NCBI GenBank assembly: GCA_963920635.1 | Contig: OY987305.1 | Location: 1,188,001-1,252,000, forward strand | Reading direction: 5' to 3' | Origin: Pseudeuparius sepicola | Lineage: Eukaryota > Arthropoda > Insecta > Coleoptera > Anthribidae | Length of the DNA: 64,000 bases | In this document: one piece after another, positions 1 to 12,000 of the stretch | Layout: each line of letters opens with the position of its first letter | How positions within the stretch are numbered: the stretch's first letter is position 1 | Program-made: the position numbers and the translations under genes | The notes under the pieces: generated by a model | What the model was told of the DNA's origin: nothing | What the model saw: only the letters and a program-made list of their open reading frames with translations | Database searches by the model: none

Positions 1-3
1 TAC

Positions 4-3000
4 CTAGAAACCTTCACCCTTACGGAACTCGGCGGCGGCGTAGGTTTCGACACATATGGTTCGTTGACCTTTACGATTTTGAAACGGCTCTTCGGAGACG
101 GGCTCAAAGACGGCGACGGGGCGGGGGATGGGGACGGGGCGGGGGAAGGAGCCGGAGACGGTATCGGTGACGGAGAAGACGAAGGAGTTTGAATCGGCGA
201 CAATATTGGCGAGCCTATGTAGAAAGAAGCCTGAAAACATTGACAAAATGAAACAGAGAAGTACAGGTAATAAATAAGTGGTACCTGAGGTTCGGGAACG
301 CTATATCTAGGTTCGCAGCTGAGAGAGACTTTCCTCGAAATAAGCTGCGAAATGTTCATAACCTCATCGTCGTCCTCATTTACATCTACGTAAGATCTAT
401 TGATTGTGCAAATGCCGTTTAGTTTTTTTATAAGCTGGGAGTATGATTCGGGGTCCTACAAAAAAGTTTAATTTTTAAGCTTTATTGGTACAGGGTGTCC
501 CATTTTGGGTGTTTTGGGGTGTTTTTCTCAAAAATCTCGGTTATTATTAAAGCTAGAGGGTTGCGGTTTTCACGTCACTGTACTACTTTTTTGAGAGGAA
601 TTTGATGGACCAATCAGATTTTAGATAAGTTTTATAGTTTCCGCGCATTGGCGCAGGACTGAAATTTTCGATTTTTTGGAAACCTCTTTCCTGGCTACAA
701 CTTATATATACAGTGTGACCCATTTGTTTTGGGGTCAGTCTGTAAAAAGTGTATCAATCGTGCGATTTGGCTGATTTTTTTTTTTTAAATTGTAGAGCTC
801 GATGAACTGCACATTTTGAACAAAAATTGCCTGGTTCGCATAAAATCCAAAGCCTACTATGACCGTTTTTATGAGCAAAATTTTAAGAAACCATATTTCT
901 GTGTGCGCCAATGGATTGAGCACCCCTCGAAATGGGTATGTACAAAATTTCATCAAAATATTTCAAGTAATAACGATTTTGTAGAAAAATTAAAAATGCA
1001 GCCAAGGTACGTCTTTATTTTCAAAAATTCAAAGTTGGCCATGGAAAATAATTGAATTGTAATAATACAACCTTATGCTTATAAACACAAAACATAAAAA
1101 CAATTAAAATTATAAAATTTTTGTAACTTCTACCAAGCCTCCATTTTCTACAATGCATTTGTCGTTCCTCTTGCGTACATTCAAAATTACATTTCGTATT
1201 TGCTGTGGAGTAATTTCCTCACAACTACGGTTTATCCTAGCTTGCAGTTCTTGTAAATTATGGGGTCTTGACTTATAAACATTTTGCTTAAGTGTACCCC
1301 AAAGAAAAAAATCTAAAGGAGTTAAGTCCGGAGATCTCGGTGGCCACTCACAGAAAGGACTATTTCGCCCTATCCAACAGTTTTCAAAATTATTATCTAG
1401 CCAGTTTCTGATTAAACGAGCATTATGAATAGGACTGCCATCTAACTGTAACTTTAAATTTAAACGGTATCTTAATGGTAACTCATCTAAAGCATTTCTA
1501 AATTCAATTTCTAGAAAATTCAAGAAGCCAGCCGCATTCAAATTCCCTTCAAAGAAAAATGGGCCAATTATTCTGTCGCGTAGTATTCCACACCAAACGT
1601 TAATTTTTTGTGAATATTGTCTCCTTGCATTTATTATAAACTCTGGATTTTCAGCTGACCAGTGACGGCAGTTTTGACTTGATACTACACCATTTGTAGT
1701 AAACGTGGCTTCGTCGGTGAATAAAATTTCATTTAAAAAGTTGCCATTATGGAGATATTCACCTTGCAGCCAATAGCAAAATTCTAATCTTCTCTCCTCA
1801 TCTCCTGGTTCCAGGGTGTGCAAAAATTTTGGCTTAAACGGTTTTATTTTGTTTTGTCTCAAACATCTCCTTATACTCTCTCTGGGTATATGAAGGTCTA
1901 AACTAGCCGTTCGAACACTATTTCGAGGATTGTCACTAAAGTATTGCAGAATTTGATTGTTATTTTCAACAAGTCCACGGCGTCCATTTTGCCTAGTTTT
2001 TAATAAATTTTTAGAAATCGATCCAGTTTCATCAAAAATATTGTTTATACGTTGTACAGTACTTCGACTCACTGATCTACCTGGGTGTCTATTGTTAAAT
2101 TCGGCCGCAGCTTCTGCTGCCGAGCGCTCGTTGTCGCCCACGAGTCGAACAATTTCTATTTTGTCTCTTATGCTTAAATATTCCATAATTATGATAATTA
2201 ATTGTATTGAGCACAAACAATTTCTGAACTCAATTTAGACAGTTTGACACTTAATAAAAGTAAACAATTCAATTATTTTCCATGGCCAACTTTGAATTTT
2301 TGAAAATAAAGACGTACCTTGGCTGCATTTTTAATTTTTCTACAAAATCGTTATTACTTGAAATATTTTGATGAAATTTTGTACATACCCATTTCGAGGA
2401 ATGCTCAATCCATTGGCGCACACAGATTTTTTCAAAAAAAAACGCTAATATGGTTTCTTAAAATTTTGCTCATAAAAACGGTCATAGTAGGCTTTGGATT
2501 TTATGCGAACCAGGCAATTTTTGTTCAAAATGTGCAGTTCATCGAGCTCTACAATTTAAAAAAAAAATCAGCCAAATCGCACGATTGATACACTTTTTAC
2601 AGACTGACCCCAAAACAAATGGGTCACACTGTATATCGACAAATTGAATCAACTATTTTTTATAGATTTTTTGGCGTAGAATCGAATGGAATAATTAGTT
2701 TTTTGGTAGCGTTAATAGTTTTTGAGATATGAACTATGGTTTCCATTTAAAAAAATATATAACTTTGGTTCATATCTCAAAAACTATTAACGCTACCAGA
2801 AAACTAATTATTCCATTCGATTCTACGCCAAAAAATCTATAAAAATAGTTGATAAAATTTGTCGATATATATAAGTTGTAGCCAGGAGAGAGGTTTCCAA
2901 AAAATCGAAAATTTGAGTCCTGCGCCAATGCGCGGAAACAATAAAACTTATCTAAAATCTGATTGGTCCACCAAATTCCTCTCAAAAAAGTAGTATAGTG

Positions 3001-6000
3001 ACGAGAAAACCGCAACCCTCTAGCTTTAATAATAACCGAGATTTTTGAGAAAAACGCCCAAAATGGGACACCCTGTACATAAATGTAACTAGTAAAAATG
3101 CTAGTTTTCACTTTATTTGTAAGTAATTTCACTAATAAATTTGTTCTTACGTTACAAGACCGATTGCTTTCATCGATTTCGACCTTAATAATCTTCGAAT
3201 TTGTCAAAGCATTGCAAAGCGTTTCTACTCCATTTATTTGAATCGCCTTGTTGCCTTTGAGGTTAATTTTTTGCAGGGATTTATTACTTTGAATCGCCGT
3301 GGCAAGATCATTGATTCCCTTGCATGTCAATAGGGTACACTGCAGTCCTAAACCTTCTAATGCTTGTGTATGTGGCAATGCGTCCGCTATATACTTAAGT
3401 ACTTCGTCAGTCAAATTGTTATAGCCAATGTTAAGCGTATGCAAGTTCTTGCACTCGGTCTAAAAATACAAAATTAAACACTCGCAAAAACTGCTACCGA
3501 AAGCTCTTACGATAATATTATTAATGACAGGTCCGCTTTTCTCTGTGAGTTGATTGTTGAAAATAACGAGAACTGACAGGCCGTAGCCGGGCATAGTTTG
3601 GCGGCAGAGTCCTCTGGCTAAAACCTCAAATCCACGGTCGCCCAAAAAATTGTTGCTAATATCTAATACTTTTAAATGAGTGTTCATCGAGAGAAATTTT
3701 TGCAAAGCGTCAGCCTCCTTTGTGTACAAACCAGTGGAGGGGAGGTACAATTCTCTCAATGTTCTATTTGCCATGAGGTTTTCAACTAAAAAATGACGGT
3801 TTACCAAAATATTCAATAGTAATTAATAAATCGGCTTAGATGTTTTGCTCGATTTTTTCAGGCAGAAATAATAATTATACCTTAATTTATTTTTTGTTTA
3901 CGAATTGTTTCAAAAAATCAGAGCATGAGGTAACTTGATTATTAAGAAGTGAGGTTAGAATTCCTGAAATTGTCTACTGTTGAATTATTGTTTTGAAAAA
4001 TCAAAGGACCAGGTGACTTGATTATTAATAAGTGAGGTTAGAATTTCCGAAATTGTCAATAAAACAAATATTACATTTTCTAAAGTGTGAAGTTTTTATT
4101 GCAGATAAAGGATTTTTTTTGAAATAAAACATGTTTGAAGGATTTATATTATTTACTGCACAAAAATAGCTATAAACGAAGACAAGGTGACGTTAACTTG
4201 ACACAACAAGGGTCCCTTGACAGCAGTTAACATTTTAACATTAAATGAATTTATGGAATTGGCATTTAAACACATCTATATTGACTATTACAATAAGTAA
4301 GGTTATGTCACAGAGCCGATTTTCTTCAATTTCTTTGACAAGTCAAAGAAAATGAGTGACAAAAGTGATTATATTTCCTGAGACATCAGCTTTGCCCGAC
4401 TACTGTCAATGGGCTAAATATATTTGATAAAAATTTTTTCAAGCATATGCCTACACAGCTAACGAAAAAATCGTGCATAACATTCTAAACAGTCGTTACA
4501 CTGTGTACCTACAAAAAAAAACCTGTTACGACTGTCTAAGCGTCGAAACTAGTCGAAACCAAGGAAAAAAGCCCCCACCGAACCTTACCTAAGTAAAACG
4601 TTGGCAGCTTGACGAGCGTACAGCCATCAAACTTGAGTATTGTTATATTCGGGTTGTTGCGGACAGCACTCAGCAAATTCCGCATGTACGTTTCATTTAT
4701 GGTCATCCCTTTAAACGACAACGATTCCAGGACGGCAATATTGCTGCACGCATTGCAAAAACACTTCCAAGTGTCATCGTCCTCGAAATTCATCGCGATT
4801 TCAATGTGGCAAACTGACCCGTAGAACTCGAGCATATTTAAGAATTCGGTCATCGTTTCCGGAGTGAATTTGCACTCGGTAATGATTAATGTGTGGAAGT
4901 TTGTTACTTTCAGGAGGTCTTCCATTGTTTCATTAACTTCGGAGGTTATTTTGATAGAGTTTAGGCGCAACACGGCCGAATGGTTCGTGTTGTTTTTTAT
5001 CTCCTACGAGAAAAATCGTATGTTAGTGTGGATACCATTCGAAATATTTGCGACGTCCACCTGAGTTGGTTGGTGCTATCCTCAAAGTATGTTTATTGCA
5101 ATGTTTCTTATGATTTAAAATTTTTGGGCAAAGCGGCATATTATATCATTCTCGCTCTTTGATGCCGGAAAAATCAATATGTTAGTTTTCATTTCATTTG
5201 TAGTATTGTCAGAATTGACCAAAGAGTTGATAGTGCTGAGAATCTGAGAATAATAATCAAGAAAGTGCGGTTAAGTAAAGAAGTATGATATTAGACCTTT
5301 GTTAAATTCATGTAAATGTCTAAAAACATTTGAATTCTTGGCTTAAAAAAATAAACTAGATAAGAAAACATTGTGACATGTAAGTATTGCAATAGACAGT
5401 TCTTCAAATTTTAAACACGTTAAAATACCATGTATTTGATATTATTGCAACGGTAATGACATAAATAAGACAAACGTGATTTTTTTGGAAAAAAATAACA
5501 TCTCCAAATTTGAATTTTTTCTCCAGAAATTTTACATCACTATTTGTAAGTAATTTAATTAAGTTACTTGTAAAAGTAAATTAATTAAATTACTTCAAGT
5601 AATTTAATTAAGTTAATTAAATTACTTCAAATGCTTAAGTTATTTGCTTTAATTATTTTAAATTAAAAGAAACAGATGCAAAAATGTGTTAGAGTAGCAA
5701 GGTTAGGTGGTAAATATATTCTGGTTAAAATTGAGCTAAAACTCCATAATTTCTACCTGAATTTGTTCCTTAATAGAATCAAGCTCAATAGTCCCGTACT
5801 TCTTACATGAATTCACGTAAACCTGAAGTATCTCATCGGCAGGAATACTGTCATCTAAAAAAAAATCACAAACAGCCATATTTCTCGACTGCCATTAAAA
5901 AATATACTTATTATCCATGGAAAATCGTCTTCCGGCTCCCTATAGCTAAGCAACTCGTTCTCGTCGTTAGGAAAACAGACCCGATGTTTGAACGACTCGG

Positions 6001-9000
6001 ATTCCACCAAGAAACAGTCCTGAGTTGACGGTCTCCTTAGTATGGAAGTACGAGGGGTATTTGGCAATGAACTCTGGTCTGAAGTACCCGTTGAAGAAGT
6101 CTCGTCGGTATCTAGCTCGTTCACTTCTAAAAAAAAACACGGCACAATCTCAAGAACTCGAAAATTTCACCGCGGAAGTTCGATCTTCTATCGCGAATAG
6201 TTGCTACCGACCTGGAATTGTAACCAATTCGGTATCTCCGCCTGGCCCCTTTCGGTCTTTATAACCGTTCTGGGACGGCTTAAGGCCATCGTCAGGAGCG
6301 GCAGCATGGCCAGAAAAACGGCAGTAGCCAGAAGCGCCAGCATCAGTAAAATCAAGACCATCCGGATTTTCTTCAGCAATCGGCGGGTGAACGAATTCCA
6401 AGTGGATGAAATCCTCTTCCACAATGCCATCGTCCTCGTCTGATCCTTTTCCGATGGGGAGAAACACGGTATCGATTAGAAACTTTTTTTTTGAACATTC
6501 TGGAGATTATATTTTATTGGAAACTGTACGGAAAGTTTTTATGAACATTTTAAGGGCCTCTGATAATTTAAAGAAAATCTATAACTTTTGTATAATTGTT
6601 TTACCTACCTGTTTCAACAAAAAGCAAATAACTCTTGTACATCAGATTCGGCCAAGTTTTATCTGTCTAAATAATCGCCAATTATATAACTTGCAATTTG
6701 AGACGATATGTGCACCAGAAAAATTCTTATCATAGACTGATAAAGTTCCGTTCCTAGCAAACTTTTATACATGTCTCATACAATGGAAGGTTTTAAAATA
6801 CTTAATTTAGCTAATAGGATACTCGATAAAATTCTGGGACAGCATAGAAAATACAGTGTGTCCCAATTTGATACTGGATACCTCAGAAATATACGAGGGG
6901 CAAGGAAAACAAATGGTCTCTATTTTTTTTATTGGTAGTACCAAGGGAGAGTATCTCATAGGCGGTGGTATTTGGATGGGGTAATTATTTCATGGCCTGC
7001 TATGATTTTTTAAAATAGTAAATTTTCAAGAAACCCTATTAGGGATTTTTTTACGACAAAATGTTCAGAATGAAAAACTGAGTAGATTCACAAAATTTCA
7101 AAAGGCTAGGTCTATTTTGATTTTTAGGTTTATCTCCCACTTTTTTCTTAGAAAAGTGTCCTTTCTGGAGCTTTCACGTCAAAATTTTATTTTTTCACGA
7201 AGATTAAGTTTCCTTAATAATATTTTGACGTGAAAGCTCCAGAAAGGACAGATTTCTAAGAAAAAAGTGGGAGAAAAAGGCAAAAAAGCTAAAAATCAAA
7301 GTAGGCCTAAACTTTTAAAATTTTGCAATTCTACTCAGGTTTTCATTCTGAACAAGTTTTCTTAATAACATTTTGTCGTAAAAAAAATCCCTAATAGGGT
7401 TTCTTGAAAATTAGCTATTTTAAAAAATCATAGCAGGCCATGAAATAATTACCCGATCCAAATATGATGCCTATGAGGTACTCTCCCTTGGGACTACCAA
7501 TAAAAAAATAGAAACCATTTGTTTTCTTTGTCCTTCATATAGTTCTGAGGTGTCCAGTATCAAATTGGGACACACTGCATGTACAGGGTGAGGGGAAAAT
7601 TACAAGTGCTTTTCAAGATATCTTTGCTAAAAAAAGATGAAATTGCTGTTTTTCTCATAGATTTTTTTCATCTTGAAACTCGAAACGAATCAAGTGGGAT
7701 TTCAAAAAATCTAAGATGGCTTACGCTGTCAAATGTAGACAAGCATTAGTTTCTATAAAAATGTCGTCGAAAAATCCCAAAATTAGGCTTTCAAATGAGA
7801 CAAGACCGCAAAAATCTGTCGAAGAATTAAAAAAATACAAGCGAAAATATAAGCTTCTCCTAGCGCATCCTGTATACGAGCAATTTGCATTTTTGTAAAC
7901 CCAACCCCACTTAGCTGATTGCTCGTTTTAAGAATCCCTATTACAAAATTAAGAGTGTAATAGAAAATTATAGCATTTTTATTGGACACTTTTCCCGAAT
8001 AATTAACCCGTTCAAAAAATAATATTGGCGTTTTTTCGACTCACTGTCCGGAGTGCTAGCCTCGGAAGTGTCGTTGCTGCTGGATGTCGTGGGCATCAAC
8101 TGGAAGACTCCCCCGACGGGTATCGGTTCTAATGGGGTGCATAGGTCGTCTTCGTCAATCGAGAACGACTTGTCGATTAGAGATGGATGCAGCTTTATGC
8201 GCTGGTGGTTGGAAGTTTCTGGAAGGAAGATTTCACCGTTTTTCGAGGAATAAAAGCCACGCTTGTTACGGCACAATTTGTAAGTGGCACAACACAGCTT
8301 CAAAAGTGTAGTTCGACATTTTGTAAGCTTAACAAGTGTGATCTCAAAGCATTCTCATCGTGCTACACAAAATTATGTTACTTTCTACAAGACAAAACAT
8401 TTTTACCAATTTGAATATTATTGCCAATTATGAAAATGCTTCTTAAAGGCAGGCCAAAGGTTTTTCCATGATTCGCGATGTAAACGCAACAAATTTTTCC
8501 ATAAACAAATAATTTTCGAGAGGAAAGCAATTTTAAGATGTGATTAGACTTCCCACCATCCATAAATATGTCTTATAAATATCAACATCTGAGTAGGTAA
8601 CAATTGATAGATAACTTCTAAAATAAACACTTTTGTTTAATAGGAAAGTTGAATTTGAATATTAAAAATAAAATACATCTGGCATACCCTTAAAATGTTA
8701 GAATAAAACTATGTGGTTGCTAGCTTCCACCACTTACCATTTCTTGGATGGTCTATTAAGATTGCCTCGTCTGAATAATTAAAATAAATTTAATCTATAA
8801 GTTTCTTTGATTACAATTATTTTTCAAATAATTACAATTAAATTAATACAAGAAATGTGTCGGGCGCAAACTCTTGTAACTTTCAGTTTCCAAATACAAT
8901 GTGACAATAATTATATGGAAGAATGGAAATAAAGATGAAAGACACTACAGGGTGTCCGAATTTTGAGTCTAAGTATGAGGATGTTGAAATTTACAACCGA

Positions 9001-12000
9001 TTCGAGCGAAATTCGAGCACCCTGTATAATTTTTAAAAGAAACATACAGGGTATCCCAGGATTTTTGATCAGGACCTTGCATTTTGTAGAAAAAATCATT
9101 GTAATGTGGGTAGCTAAAAAACGGATCTAAAGTTCTCTTCTTAAAATTGAATTATAGCAATATCTCCTAAAATAATCAAGCTGCTGAACTGAAATTTGGC
9201 ACTGCTGTTTTTGGGGATGGAGAATAACCCGAAAATGTCAATTTCTACGCTATTCGTGCTTTTACTCGTAACTTGTTTGAGACAACAAAGGTGTACTCTT
9301 GTTTCATAACGATAAAATCAACTTCAACATTCGAAACATAAAATTTTCACTTACGGCTTTCAAATGTTACGCCCTGTATGTCAAAACTAAGAACTATGTG
9401 TACATGAGCAACCCATCTTAGAATGAGTTTTTCTACAATGTCCTGATAAAAAAAACCTGGGACACCCTATACAGTGTGTCCAAATTTGATACTGGACACC
9501 CCAGAAATATATGAAGGGCAAGGAAAACAAGTGGTCTGTATTTTTTTATTGATAGTACTAAGGGAGAGTATCTCATAGGCGGTGGTATTTGGATGGGGTA
9601 ATTGTCTCATGGCCTGCTATGATTTTTTAAAATAGCAAATTTTCAAGAAACCCCCTAAGGGATTTTTATACGACAAAATGTTATTAAGAAAACTTGTTCA
9701 AAATAAAAAACTGAGTAGATACGCAAAATGTCAAAAGGCTAGGCCTACTTTGATTTTTAGATTAGATATAAGTGTCCTTTCTGGAGATTTCACGTCAAAA
9801 TTTTATTTTTTCACGAAGATCAAGTTTCCTTAATAATATTTTGACGTGAAAGCTCCAGAAAGGACAGATTTCTAAGAAAAAAGTGGGAGAAAAAGGCGAA
9901 AAAGCTAAAAATCAAAGTAGGCCTAAACTTTTAAAATTTTGCAATTCTACTCAGGTTTTCATTCTGAACAAGTTTTCTTAATAACATTTTGTCGTAAAAA
10001 AAATCCCTAATAGGGTTTCTTGAAAATTAGCTATTTTAAAAAATCATAGCAGGCCATGAAATAATTACCCCATCCGAAAAACCATTGCCTATGAGATACG
10101 CTCCCTTGGGACTACCAATAAAAAAATAGAGACCATTTATGTTTTCCTTGTCCTTCATATAGTTCTGAGGTGTCCAGTATCAGATTGGGACACACTGTAT
10201 ACATAATAGTACACCACCCAAAAAAATTATTTATTCAACCTTATAAAGTAATATTTCACATGAAATACATCATTCTAGGTGGACTTCTGTAAGGGACCTT
10301 ATTGAAAGTTTTCTCAATTCCACGATGAAACCTTAACATTTTTAACAACTTTACCAAAACAAGGCAGAAACTCAAATTAAAAGCATCGATTCAAAAAATG
10401 TTTATATATGACTCACGCCAGCGCATCACAAACGGCTTCGTTGAATCACATTCTGTAGATAAGAAAGTTCATAGGTAGCAACTTTTTTGACATTTATAAG
10501 TGTGTATCGGATCAAAATGTAAGTTAATGCTCAAAAATAAGGTACAAACGTGAGTGTGTTTTTCAAAATAGAGGCATGAAGGTAAGAATATAATATGTTT
10601 TAATAATTTAAGAAATTTAATGCCAATATGTCTGTCTCCATAAAAACATTGCAATTAAAGACATTGGACATATCTCAGGCATACCTACATGATGTATTAG
10701 TTATTTAATATTATTTTGAAGTGTTCATTTGAGGACACGATCAAATAACGATAAATACCTTAAAAAATAATAGGTATGAATATAATATGTTGCTTAATAA
10801 TTTAAGAAATTTGAAGCCAATATAGCTGCCTCCATAAAAACATTGCAATCAAAAACTTTAGACATATTTCAGGCATACAGGATGTATTATTAGATTGTCA
10901 GATAGTGACAGATTTAGGTGCCCCATTTTCGCATACAAGCCTTTTAGGGGGTCGAAAAGTACATTGACGTTGAGTAGAGTGAAGGGAAATTTACGAGTGG
11001 CGCCTGGGGATAAGATATGGAAAATTCGATTTTCCTATAAGCTATGTTCATTATGTATATTTTTTTATGTTTTTCGGGCTAGTGACGATGTACGGTTAAA
11101 ATCTCGATTTTTCCTTACAAGATTACGCCCTTATTTCAACCTTTTAGCCACCTGCAACACTCAAGCCTTTGGTTTTCCGAAGCCACCTGTTAATTATGTT
11201 AAGGAAAATCGAATTTTCCATATGATATCCCCAAGGGGCCACTCGTAAATTTCCCTTCATTCTACTCAACATCGATGTACTTTTCAACCCTCTTCGAGGT
11301 TTGTATGCGAAAATGGGACACCTAAATCGAAGGTTTCTACTTTGTTTTAAATTTCACCTAAATCTGTCACTATCTAACAGTCTATATGAAGTGTTCATTT
11401 AAGAACACAATCAAATAACCATAAATACCTTAAAAAATAATTTAAAATTCCAAACACAAAAAACAATACTGACCTACACTGAAAGCCGACCACATTTTAA
11501 CTTTAACTAAAAACGCTCAAATCCTACATAGATGTATCCCCCCCCTATAAATCATGTTGCCTATATTTCAGGCTTCTATATCACACATTTGACTCATTGT
11601 CGACTTTCATAATTCAGATTCGAAACCTGTGCAAAATTGGCAAATATCCCTGATAGGCAAATATAAATAGTTCATTGTTCCGTTTATACAACAACCTTTA
11701 AAGCTACTTTATTACGTCTTTTACTGAAAGTCGTAAAGTTTACCCATTACGAGTGAATTATTGCCATCGAGTAATGTGACACCATACCCTATATTGACCA
11801 TTTTAAGGAAATCGCAACTTGTGCAACTGAAAATAATCATTCTATTTTTGACATAGTTTTTATTATTTTTTAGTTGTTGCTTTCAGTAGGCCATGAAAAA
11901 CAAAATGTTTCACATGTGACTTGTGATCTTCATTTGGTTTTATCACATAGCCATCTAAAGATTTGAGTTTTTACTACAGTATATCTGAAAAAACAATAGT

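Larger units (their letters stand above)
491..3075. mobile_element. Foldback (MITE-like) element interrupted by a mariner-type insertion
   Basis: The termini CAGGGTGTCCCATTTT (left) and AAATGGGACACCCTG (right) are inverted and flanked by TA on both sides. The arms match each other for about 330 bp, folding around position 2755; without the insertion at 711-2631 the element would be about 660 bp. It lies in the PPP1R37 intron between exons 8 and 9 and has no coding capacity of its own. Confidence 0.85.

Noticed and set aside
10895..11248. 117-codon open frame on the plus strand
   Set aside because: It lies inside a foldback element, spans its hairpin, and has a partner sequence in inverse; no protein family features.
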